Shown in pieces: positions 1-9,106 of a stretch of DNA of 64,000 nucleotides (within the stretch, counting starts at the first letter, position 1; each line of letters opens with the position of its first letter). The translations under genes and the position numbers were made by a program. Below the pieces are notes generated by a model. The model worked only from the letters and a program-made list of their open reading frames with translations. It did not search any database and was not told the origin of the DNA. The stretch comes from Macrocybe gigantea. Its lineage: Eukaryota; Basidiomycota; Agaricomycetes; Agaricales; Callistosporiaceae. The DNA is taken from contig SJRY01000252.1 of the NCBI GenBank assembly GCA_011319805.1, positions 124,001-188,000 of the forward strand. The letters run 5' to 3'.

Positions 1-1
1 T

Positions 2-3000
2 AAAAGAAAAGAACTTGCAGTACCAGCAAAGATACGAACGCAAAAAGGGATAGCAACTGTTAGGCTAGACGAATCTCAGAAGGACTTGGGCAGACTAAGT
101 GCGAGAGTGGTCTTGAGATGATGGCAAAAGGAATATTAAGCCTAGCGCTACTGGTACATCTGGGAGTCCTTATATACATTACAGTACTCGAGCACGGACC
201 ATGGGCTGCGCAATGCTGTAGACTGCGGATGAGTAAGACTGGAAGGAGATGACTCAGAATGACTAGGGAAGTGGGATGACTCGATGGCTGCATGCTGCGC
301 AGCATGATGGGGGAGATAAGGGATGTGGGAAAGATAAGATAGGAAAATGAATGGTCCTTTGGGTGATGTCTGTAACAGCAACGATAACACCAGAAGTCGA
401 TAGCGGAGCAGACAAGACCTGCATCAATACTGCCATAGTAGCAAAAACAGGACTGAAGACACAATGAATCAAGAAGATTCAAATCATAAATGCAGATGGA
501 TCACCCAACTGCCAGAAAACAGCAGATCGGGTAGCGGAAGTCCACATCAATATTAAAGGACACAAAGAGCACATGGAAGCCATCGTACTCAACATCGGAA
601 AAACCGACATGCTACTAGGACATGACTGGCTTGTCTATTACAACCCAATGATCAAATAGAGGACAGGAGAGATTGTCTTTAACAGATGCCCCAAAACATG
701 CAAGATAAACTACCAAACAATCAAAATACAGAAAGTAACCGAACAAGCGAAAACCACAGCCAGCGACAGGATGGGAACTCAAATACCTCCATATTTGATG
801 AGATTCAGACATCTCTTTAAAGAGAAAAACTTCGATCACTTACCAGACCACAAGGAGTGGGACCACAAAATAAACTTAACAAAAGACGCACCAAAAATGA
901 TACCGAGCAAGATCTACCTGATGACACAGAAGGAACTAGAGGAGCTAGATACCTTTGTCGAAGAAGGACTAAGAACAGGGAAGATACATCCCTCAAAATC
1001 ACCCTATGCAGCACCCTGCTTCTTTCGAAATAAGAAGGACGGCAGCAAACGACTCATCCAAGACTATCGAGAAATAAACAAATACACAGTCAAGGACAAG
1101 TTCCCATTACCACGTATCAGCGAGCTCCTCGATGTGTTAGAAGGAGCAAAATACTTTAACAAGATCGACATTATCTGGGGATACAATAACGTATGCATCT
1201 GAAAAGGAGACAAATGGAAAGCAGCCTTCCTAACAGCAAGAGGACTCTTTGAACCAACAGTCATGTACTTTGGACAGTGCAACGCACCAGGCACCTTTAG
1301 CTGGATGATGGCAAACCTCTTCCAAGACCAAATACGAAGAAGAGTGTGCATAATCTATATGGACGACATCATAATCATCGGGCGAACATGAGAGAAACTC
1401 CAAAAGAACACGATAGAAGTCATGGAGATACTGAACAAGAACGATCTATTCATCAAAGGACTAAAATGCATCTGGGAATCATCAAAAGTCCCAGTGCTAG
1501 GGTACATTATAGGAGAAGGAAAAGTAGAGATGGAACCAGAGAAAATCACAGCTGTACAATCCTGGCCAACCCCAAAAACGAAGAAAGAACTACAGAAGTT
1601 CTTGGGATTCACAAACTTTTACCGACGATTCATCAAAGGATATGCAAAAGTTGCTAAACCCTTAACGGAGCTGACTGGAAACAAGACATTCCAGTGGACA
1701 GACAAGCAGCAAGACGCTTTCAAGGAGCTAATTCAACATATAACCTCCGCACCCATCCTAGCACTACCACAAACAGAAGGAAAATTCTGAGTTGAAACGG
1801 ACGCCTCAGGATATGCCATCGGAGCGGTACTATCACAACAGCAGAAAGGACTGTGGCACCCAATCGCCTTCATTTCAAGATGCATGACCACAGCAGAACA
1901 GAACTACGAAATCTATGACAAAGAACTGCTCACGATAATGGTAGCACTGAAGACATGGAGACAATACCTCCTAGAAGCTCGAGAGAAGTTTGAAATATTG
2001 ACAGATCACAAGAACCTATCATACTTCTGAAAACCACAGTGACTCAATTTGAGACAGATCAGCTGGTACCTGAAATTACAAGAATACAACTATGAACTAC
2101 GACATGTACCAGGAAAAGTGAACGGAAAAGCAGACGTCTTATCACGAATGGCAGGATATGAAGAAAACCTAGCAGAAAAGGATGACATACAAATGATCAA
2201 AGAAGCCACATTCATCCGACATCTGAAAGAGAATAATGAACGAGACTTCGAATTTATGATGTTCGAGGACGAACACCTACAAAAAGGGGGAGCAGAAAAT
2301 AACGAAACAATACAGACAAGGGGAATCACGATGATCGAATCCCCAAGGATAGAACAAATTCGACAATGTATATGAAGAGAAATGATCGTAACAATAGGAC
2401 TAAAGGAAAAACCACACTGGTTCACAGAGGAAGACCACATCGTATACATAGGAGGGAAGATCTACATCCCCCTAGACAACAAACTAAAGGAAGACATCAT
2501 ATTTGAACACCATGACACTCCCATCAGAGGGCATCCAGGACAATATCGTATGCACGAACTCATAAACCATACCTACTGGTGGCCATCAATGCTAACGGAC
2601 ATCAAAAAATATGTTAATGGATGCGAAACATGTCAAAGAAACAAAATCATCCAACAAAAGAAACACGCACCCCTGCACCCGCACGAAGTCCCACAGCAAC
2701 CATGGGAAGATATCGGAGTAGATCTCATAGGACCGCTACCCAGCTCGAATGGCTTTAATGCCATTGCCGCAGTCACAGACCGCCTGACCAAGATAATCCA
2801 CCTAGTTCCCACAAAGACTGAACTCACAGCAGAAGGTCTTGCATGACTATACCGAGACAACGTGTGGCGGCTTCATGGAATCCCACGAAAGATCATCAGT
2901 GATCGAGGACCCCAGTTCGCAGTGCGATTCATGACAGCACTTCTAAAATTACTCGGAACAAAGCAAAATCTATCAACGGCCTATCACCCACAGACAGATG

Positions 3001-3812
3001 GACAGGCGGAACGATCCCACCAAGAAACAGAAGCCTTCCTCAGAAGCTTCACAAACAACTTACAGGACGATTGGGCAGAATGGATAGCAATCGCAGAGTA
3101 CCAGTACAATGACAAAGCATACCAGGGAACGAAGGAGACACCATTCTACCTCAACTATGGAATGCACCCCTGGAAGGGAGAACCACAGACAGCAGAAGGG
3201 AACAACCCTGCAGCAAAGAACTTCGTCGAAAAAATGGACCAAATGCAGAAAGAAGCAAATGCTGCGCTGCAGTACGCGCAAACACGGGCCAAAGACAATT
3301 ATGATGTGAGACAAAAACTGGCCCATGAATACAAGAAAGGAGATGGGGTATGGCTTGAAGCCACCAATATCACAGTCAATCGACCATCAAAGAAGTTATC
3401 GGCACTCCGATACGGACCGTTCAAGGTGATCGAAAAGAAAGGAGCCTCAGCATATCACCTGGAACTCCCAGCATCATGGCAGCTGATACACCCCATGTTC
3501 AATGAAGCACTACTCACACCCTACAAAGGACCCCGTTTCAAGATACAAGAGCGACCATCACCGCCACCCCCTGAAATTATAAATGATGAAGAAGAGTACG
3601 AGATAGAAGAAATTCTAAAAAGAAAGAAACAAGGAAAAGGAACACTATTCCTAGTCAAATGGAAAGGATACGGGCATGAGGAGAACACATGGATCAAAGA
3701 GAAGGAACTGGGGAATGCGCAGCAGGCTCTGGACCACTTCCTAAAGAAGACTACGAACCAGGATAAAAGGACCATGACAAGAGGAAAGAAGACCAAAAAT
3801 TGCACATCATGA
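2..3812 (+). pseudogene. pol: gag-pol 3' portion (protease-RT-RNaseH-integrase-chromodomain), stop-riddled
   Basis: A single frame runs through the whole region apart from the nested LTR (58-377), with no frameshift. Landmarks are the protease DSGA at 399-410, the RT YMDD at 1356-1367, the RNase H start (ETDAS) near 1794, an HHCC finger at about 2502-2640, the integrase Asp at 2721 and 2901 and Glu at 3009 (35 residues apart, DD35E), and a chromodomain at about 3597-3746. Premature stops are TGA at 465, 1200, 1389, 1788, 2028, 2040, 2373 and 2844, and TAG at 657. Several TGA codons stand where relatives usually have Arg, which fits CGA to TGA change. The final stop at 3810-3812 looks genuine because the next ORF begins by overlapping it. 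Confidence 0.93.
58..377 (-). repeat. Solo LTR (320 bp) nested in the gypsy element, reverse orientation
   Basis: The reverse complement of this segment aligns end to end with the 3' LTR at 4246-4565. Both are 320 bp, start TGTTACAGA and end CCTAACA. Identity is about 87% by eye and most differences are transitions. The five bases before it (53-57, GCAAC) recur directly after it (378-382, GCAAC), as expected for a target-site duplication. Removing the LTR and one copy of the duplication restores a continuous protease frame across the junction. It is therefore the residue of a later insertion that recombined down to one LTR, not an LTR of the outer element. Confidence 0.95.
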
Positions 3813-4207
3813 CCACCAACGCCCCCATCAGCATTGACAGCAGTGAGGACAGCCGCGCACCTACCCCCAACTGCCCAAGCGACCTCGAGAATCTGGCAAG
3901 GATTCTCAATGCTAGTGACTACATGGACCCCCTCGCCATCACACTCGGCGCATATCTGCGCTATGTTATGACCGTCCGCACACACCTTTGGACTGGACGA
4001 ACCCCCGATGGGACCAGTCCCACAGCAGCAGAACACATCGCGCTTCGCAAAGCAATAGAGATGCTTCGCACAGAAAACCGGCGACTTAAACTCCTCGCCA
4101 CCACACTCCACCACATCCGCTCCTATAATGAAGAGCTTATTCATATGTGGGCCCCACGTGCCATGACCACCTGGGAGACCAATAATGGGTGGGGACAGCT
4201 GGACTAG
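3809..4207 (+). CDS. Small accessory ORF between pol and the 3' LTR (132 aa)
   Basis: The ATG at 3809 overlaps the pol stop in an ATGA arrangement and the frame stays open to 4207. I do not recognise the product. It has a Ser/Asp/Pro-rich N-terminus and then a predicted amphipathic helix, roughly residues 70-112, rich in Leu, Arg and Glu. Base composition changes sharply at the pol boundary: pol is A-rich, whereas this ORF is C-rich (about a third C in 3961-4020). It has kept no internal stop while pol collected nine. It could be an element-encoded accessory protein expressed by reinitiation, or a captured host fragment. I have no homology evidence for either. Confidence 0.55.
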   Translation: MTTNAPISIDSSEDSRAPTPNCPSDLENLARILNASDYMDPLAITLGAYLRYVMTVRTHLWTGRTPDGTSPTAAEHIALRKAIEMLRTENRRLKLLATTLHHIRSYNEELIHMWAPRAMTTWETNNGWGQLD

Positions 4208-4245
4208 GGACTTTTTGCAAGGACACGAATCTAAAGAGAGAGTGA

Positions 4246-4565
4246 TGTTACAGATGCCGCCCAAAGGACTATTCAATTTCTTATCTTATCTTTCCCACAT
4301 CCCTTATCCTCCCCATTACGCTGCGCAGTGTGCAGCCATCGAGTCATTTCACTTCCCTAGTCACCTTGAGTCATCTCCTCCTTAATCTTACTCATCCGCA
4401 GTCCACAGCATTTGCGCAGTCCGTGGTCCATGCTTGAGTACTGTAACGTATATAAGGGCTCCTAGATGTACCAGTAGCACTAGGCTTAATATTCCATTTG
4501 CCATCGTCTTAAACTACTCTCGCACTTAGTCTGCCCGAGTCCTTTAAGATTCGTCTAGCCTAACA
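4246..4565 (+). repeat. 3' LTR of the gypsy element (320 bp)
   Basis: It starts TGTTACAG and ends CCTAACA, directly after a purine tract (about 4233-4245) that would serve as the plus-strand primer. A TATA-like element (GTATATAAGG) lies near 4450, consistent with a U3 promoter. It matches the reverse complement of 58-377 over its whole length. The base pairs that follow (from 4566) are the expected site of a target duplication, but the partner copy is outside the window. Confidence 0.93.
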
Positions 4566-4995
4566 AGCTCGAAGCTGAGTTCTACTATGTACATTTTAGC
4601 TCTTTATATATTACGACTCCCAAGCATGGACCACAACTATGCTATTCTCATGTTATGTGCAACCCTCAGCCCTAAGTTGAATGAGTAAGGATTTGACTGC
4701 ACTCCTCATCTAGTCCTGCAGGTGCTGCATAATAATCCTATGCCCTAGTCAGCACTGACACGTCGTTGTCATAGGGTTTTCCTTGAGTCATCACATTGCA
4801 TCTTGTTTGTTGCATCATGCTTCATGTCACATGTTCATCATGTGGTTCTTGAGTCACGTGCCCATTGTCAAGATAATGATAAGTCCTGGAATCATAACAA
4901 TGAGGATAGCACAGTTGTAGTCCATGCTCGGGAGTCGTAACATATAAATAGCTAAAATCATATATAGTAGAACCCAGCTTCAAGCTGGCTAAATA
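4566..4995. repeat. Inverted pair of LTR-like arms (degenerate second LTR family)
   Basis: The arm at about 4568-4668 is an imperfect inverted copy of about 4897-4988. Shared words include CATGGACCACAACTATGCTA against its complement, and GTAGAACCCAGCTTC. Each arm carries a TATA-like block and a GTCCATGCTYGGGAGTCGTAAC stretch that resembles the U3/TATA region of the 320-bp LTR at 4429-4460. The likeliest reading is two fragments of a related LTR family inserted in opposite orientation, about 230 bp apart. I see no coding potential here. Confidence 0.6.
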
Positions 4996-5008
4996 CTAGC
5001 ATACTTCT

Positions 5009-5143
5009 CCCCGCCTCTTGCTCTCAGTTAGAGTGACCTGCATACAGATTTGGTTTTGTGTAGCAATTGCATTCATATCCCCACCTCTCATCTCTGATTA
5101 GCTAAGAGTGACCTGCGTGCAAAATAAGTTTTGCATAGCATAT
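5009..5143. repeat. Direct tandem duplication of about 64 bp
   Basis: Two adjacent imperfect copies share a CCYCACCTCT-like start, the block AGAGTGACCTGC and a TTTTGYRTAGCA end. The first copy is about 5009-5072 and the second about 5078-5143. They lie between the LTR-like arms and the recombinase remnant. Confidence 0.6.
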
Positions 5144-5394
5144 GTGAAGATGGTTCTCTATCTAATTGGACACGGTTCAATGCTAGGCTTTTCGCTGTTT
5201 TGTCTCAAGATTATGGCAGTCACTCAGCTCATGCCAGAGAGGCAACTTTTTATGCCTCACTGGGTTTGCCTTCCGAACTCATACAAGCACTTAGGTGTTG
5301 GTCATCCAGCACATGGCTGATCTACATCAGGGACAACCCTGCTGTTTATGCAGAGCAACATTTAGCTTGCAAACATGCTCTTCCTCTTCACTAA
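5131..5394 (+). pseudogene. Tyrosine recombinase C-terminal remnant (Crypton/DIRS-type integrase)
   Basis: About 85 codons are open and resemble the end of the catalytic domain in fungal tyrosine recombinases. There is a GSHS...EAT stretch where the family has GHSFRxGAAT, then GLPSELIQALRCWSS and WLIYIRDNP, matching the usual G(L/V)P..LIK.LGRWSS followed by Y..YIR. The HxxR pair is changed and the upstream half of the enzyme is absent, so this is a relic. It could come from a Crypton, a DIRS element or one of the recombinase families common in Agaricomycetes; the fragment is too short to choose. Confidence 0.55.
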
Positions 5395-5603
5395 TCTGCT
5401 CCCCCTCCTGTTTTTTCTCTGAGGCTTCTCACTTACATCATCTTGCACTGCTGCCACCCCTACATACATCATTCATGCCTCGATGGGCCCTCTTGCTCAG
5501 TTGCCTTTTCTTTCACTCAATCATTATTTGAGGAGTGTCACATGGTGCTTTCCAGTTTCAGCCTAAGCTTTGAGTGAGCAGCTGAGGTTCTGGTTGTGGC
5601 CCA
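5395..5603. other. Intergenic, no gene seen
   Basis: T- and C-rich sequence between the recombinase remnant and the inverted-repeat element. Only short open frames without family features are present. Confidence 0.6.
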
Positions 5604-6475
5604 TCTTAGGACCCTGGATAATCCCCTCTGAACTCAGATCCTATGTTGGACAAATTTGGGGTTTTTGTAGCCAGAAACTTGGTATGCATGCTGGAAAAAA
5701 TGGCATTGGACCAGCCACCAAGTCAGATATGGGTTCAGACATGGGGTTATTCTAGGTCAATGAAGTCGGTTTCATGTTTGGACATCTTGAGGACCTGAGG
5801 TGAATTGGTACTGCATGACCTAACTGTTGTTGTTTTACCTGAGACTTGAAGTTCGAACCCCAAAGCCAGCAGAGATAAAAATTTCAATTGGAAATATAAT
5901 TTTTTGGTGATCATCTCCACTGCTCATCCACTGCCACTGAGCGCACATGCCCATTTCTGTCCTCATGGCTTCAGACCAGTTTATCAAGTCTGAACAGATT
6001 GGACAGGGAAAAATATATGACATCTCACAACTACCTGACTACATTGCACTTCCTCACAGTGTTATTGGCAAAGCCAAATCTGTTTTCAACTGGTTTGTCT
6101 CTGTCTCGACCTGACTCTCTTAGGTTTGCTGCATTGGAAGGGCTGTCTGGCAAGGTGAAAAAGGCAATGGATAGATTCAAAAAGCGAATATAAGTATAAT
6201 ATCTATGTTTTCCAGCCCAAGACTATGGTAAATATCATAGTTCAGTAGGTAGAATACTCTGACGCCGCTCTGAACAGAGAAAAAGAGGATTTTTGGACAC
6301 CTCGGAGGTCAGTCACAAGTTCGGACAAATTTGGTCACCTGGGCGGGAAGTCGGTACGAATGCCGGACAAAGATGAAAATTTTGGAATTTTGTGTTCAGA
6401 CAAAAACAGGTAGTTTCGCCGAAATTTGGAATCCGAGTTCAGAGGGGATTATCCGGGGTCCTCCCATCTTATAGG
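5604..6475. mobile_element. Non-autonomous element with terminal inverted repeats (about 870 bp)
   Basis: A 20-bp block at 5616-5635 (GGATAATCCCCTCTGAACTC) is exactly complementary to 6435-6454. The similarity extends imperfectly to about 33 bp on both sides (about 5609-5641 and 6428-6462). The interior has no credible ORF; the longest frame, about 60 codons, resembles nothing I know. This is the structure of a MITE or foldback element. I could not define a target duplication. Confidence 0.6.
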
Positions 6476-6615
6476 CTCCCGCTTCTATTGGCTTGCCAAA
6501 GCACGATTCATTAAATAGCCGGACGCCACCTTTTGTTACGAATTAAGTATGTAGGAAAGGGATTACAGCAAGACAAAGAAAAACATAAGGCTCAACATCC
6601 TTCAGCATCATTTGA

Positions 6616-7664
6616 CTAGACATCAAGGCCAACAAGAACAAAAGCTGGGTCCACCTCGAAGATTGGCTTCGTGACGACAGTTCCTCCGACATACATAAGG
6701 GAGTGGAGAACAGATGCAAGGTTCCCGGAAGACCTTTCCAAAACAATGATAAGAGCAGAACACTCGAGCTTTCCATCAGCCAGATCCAAAAGGGCGACAA
6801 TGCTATCATTAGCGAATAATTGAGACACCATTGTAGTTGAAGATGAAAGGCACCCACCTTTCTCTGAGGCTAACCGATTCTGCGCTCTTCCCTTCAACAT
6901 AAAAGGTTTTTGCCTTCCCAGGAATATCTAACACAACCCCTTCAAAAGTTACTCCGACAGTTGGGGCTGTGATGGACACACGCCTGGCGTATGGCAATGC
7001 AGACAGACCTTGACGAGGAAATATCGTCAAAAGAAAATCAAGAGCATCTTTCGGTTGCTGGGATGGATGAGATAACGCTATATTAGGACTACCAAATTCA
7101 CTGTCGTCTTCGCCGTCGTCAGGTGTCAGAGGAGGAGTCGATGCATCCAGATTGCTTTGTGAGGAAATCCGTGAATAGGGGATTGGTTGAGGAGCTCCTT
7201 GAGGGACATGAGGGGTCAGGAGAGAATAAGTGATTGGACTTGGCGAATTAGAGGAATGTTCGGAGGTGGCGTAAGTCGGCGCCGGACTGTCTGTCACCCA
7301 GTCCGACGACCCTCTGTCAGGAGGGCATTTTACTTTGGGGGCGTCAAAAGCGCCACTGAGCACCACGGGGTTTACGCATCAGCAAAGAATCAGGAAGGCC
7401 ATAAAGTCGAGGACTACTGACCCCGGGTCCGCCAGAGAACGTAGTAGAATAATAATAAACGTTGTTGGTGCCCTGAAGGTGGCACACAGCAAGAACACTA
7501 TCCTCGTTGTCGAAAGAAGAAGCCCCATCTCCAACGGCTTGACGGCCGTTGCTAAAAAAAAAAAAGAGTGAGATCAGACGAAGGGGTGCGTGTGCGGGAC
7601 AGACGTACGTGGGGCAAAGACTAGATTTTCGTTTTATGAAACTCGACATATTGGTCAACGACAT
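6616..7664 (-). CDS. OAZ: Ornithine decarboxylase antizyme, +1 programmed frameshift
   Basis: Antizyme binds ornithine decarboxylase and sends it for ubiquitin-independent degradation, so limiting polyamine synthesis. ORF1 starts at 7664, has an intron at 7552-7608 and ends at TGA 7344-7346 (87 codons). ORF2 lies in the +1 frame and continues from the GAC at 7345-7343, with an intron at 6803-6857, to TAG at 6616 (224 codons; 311 aa in all). ORF2 carries the family core: FYVEGKSAESVSLRES, VALLDLADGKLEC, LMYVGGTVVTKP and a C-terminal VDPAFVLVG. The junction TGG CGC TTT TGA CGC CCC mirrors the animal antizyme site TGG TGC TCC TGA TGC CCC. Polyamines are known to stimulate this frameshift in the family, which gives product feedback. 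Intron 1 is a multiple of three and open, so retention would be tolerated. Confidence 0.95.
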
Positions 7665-8101
7665 AGGGTGCCAACTTGGTGAGGGCTGATAGAATCGGCA
7701 GAGGAAATACGACTGATTTCTGGAGACATACCGTCAGCGCGCAAGGAACAAGAGAACGAACCGATGTACCTTGTTGGTAGATGCAGAGAGAGATTGCAAA
7801 GTGAGGCACTGGAAGGGTCTCACTTGTGACCCTGTCGGTATTTGCCGAATCACGTGATTTTACTCGCCCTCTCTTCATTGTGAAGTGGCGACACTCCAAA
7901 ATAACTGAGACGCGACCTCAAGTCTAACTATGTGAGTGTTCATTCCTCTGTCAATCATTCACCCATCCTCGATACGTACCATACCTCTCATTCCTGCACG
8001 TTTTCTGCCTTTTCTTGCCATTTGACTGATGGATGTATTTCGGACATCTTGGATGTCGATCTCCTCTGACCTTCGCTTCCACAGTTTTTTGCAAATATAG
8101 C
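7665..8101. promoter_or_regulatory. Divergent promoter region, antizyme / RPS2
   Basis: This is 437 bp between two divergent start codons. It contains the palindrome TCACGTGA at 7850-7857, an E-box type site of bHLH factors such as Cbf1, and pyrimidine-rich tracts close to the RPS2 start. Open frames on the minus strand here have no recognisable content and are probably antizyme 5' leader. Confidence 0.5.
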
Positions 8102-8987
8102 ATGGCTGACGCTACAAGAGGCCGCGGTGGTTTTGGACGTGGACGTGGCGAACGAGGTCGAGGTCGTAGAGGGCCGCGCCGCGGAGGCCGTAAGGATGAA
8201 GAAAAGGAATGGTAAAGTGCACACCGCATCCTCTGCGTATCCCTATTCCAATTCATCATTAACTCAGGGTTCCTGTCACCAAACTCGGACGTCTGGTGAA
8301 GGACGGAAAAATCAAGTCCATGGAAGAGATCTATCTTTTCTCGTTGCCGGTGAAGGAATACCAGATCATCGATTTTTTCCTCCCGAAACTCAAGGACGAA
8401 GTCATGAACATCATGCCCGTCCAGAAACAAACAAGGGCTGGTCAGCGCACACGTTTCAAGGCATTCGTTGCTATCGGTGACTCCGATGGTCATGTCGGCC
8501 TGGGTGTCAAATGTGCGAAAGAAGTCGCGACTGCCATTCGCGGCGCTATCCTTGCGAAGCTTTCAGTGATTCCTGTGCGACGAGGTTACTGGGGCGCCGC
8601 TTTAGGAGAACCCCATACAGTACCTTCGAAAGTCAGCGGGAAGGTTGGCTCTGTTATGTGTCGACTTATCCCTGCTCCAAGAGGTACAGGCATCGTTGCC
8701 GCGCCTGCATCCAAGCGACTTCTCCAGCTCGCTGGTGTGGAGGATGTCTACACGCAATCAAAAGGTTCCACTGCAACAATGGGCAACTTTTTAAAGGCCA
8801 CGTTCGCTGCGGTCGGTCAACTCTCCTTAATTTCATAAGTTATTTGCAACTCACTTAATGGTCACAGATCACGAAAACTTATGCATTCCTCACACCGGAT
8901 CTCTGGCGTGAAATCCCTCTTTCTAAATTCCCTTACGATGAGCACAGTGCCCACCTTCAGCTTGCAGCAGGCAAGAAGGCGTACTAA
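8102..8987 (+). CDS. RPS2: 40S ribosomal protein S2 (uS5)
   Basis: Structural protein of the small ribosomal subunit near the decoding centre. Exons 8102-8211, 8268-8811 and 8868-8987 join to 257 aa, close to the 254 aa of yeast Rps2. The N-terminus is an RG-rich tail (residues 5-30), the usual target of arginine methylation in eukaryotic uS5. Next come the S5 double-stranded-RNA-binding fold ([27 protein letters not shown]) and the C-terminal domain ([22 protein letters not shown]). The ATG at 8102 is the first in frame and gives the expected MADATRGRG start. Both introns are short with GT-AG borders. Confidence 0.97.
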
Positions 8988-9106
8988 GCTTGTTTTTTTT
9001 ACCTGTCATGTTTGTGTCTGTATTTGCGTATCAATGACGACCCAATCAACTTGGTGACTCCACTACCTTCCATGGTACTCCAAATCGCTGCCCGCTTAGA
9101 CTGCCT

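Larger units (their letters stand above)
1..4565 (+). mobile_element. Ty3/gypsy chromovirus LTR retrotransposon, 5' end outside window, inactivated
   Basis: The window opens inside the protease region of an LTR retrotransposon; the 5' LTR and gag lie to the left of it. The order seen is protease, reverse transcriptase, RNase H, HHCC zinc finger, DDE integrase and chromodomain, then a small extra ORF, a purine-rich tract (about 4233-4245) and a 320-bp LTR that starts TG and ends CA. This order with a C-terminal chromodomain is that of chromoviruses (Metaviridae) of fungi. A solo LTR of the same family interrupts the protease at 58-377. The coding strand of pol is very A-rich: in 2161-2220 I count 29 A and 8 T of 60. 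The copy cannot make a full polyprotein because of in-frame stops. The classification is secure; activity of this copy is very unlikely. Confidence 0.95.

Noticed and set aside
465..2846. TGA read as Arg or another amino acid in pol (recoding)
   Set aside because: Host genes in the same window end normally at TGA (KTI12, ARF6, phosphatases). C to T decay at CGA explains the pattern without recoding.
58..4565. The two 320-bp repeats as the paired LTRs of one element with inverted ends
   Set aside because: They are in opposite orientation, the left one has its own 5-bp target duplication, and the pol frame continues on its far side. It is a nested solo LTR.
5570..5755. 61-codon frame at the left end of the TIR element
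   Set aside because: It is largely made of the inverted repeat itself and has no protein features.
6233..6275. A tRNA-like box A (TAGTTCAGTAGGTAG)
   Set aside because: No box B at the right distance and no cloverleaf could be folded; perhaps a SINE scrap, but not supportable.
7621..7899. 92-codon frame upstream of antizyme on the minus strand
   Set aside because: It is in a different frame from ORF1, has no family features and lies where a 5' leader is expected.
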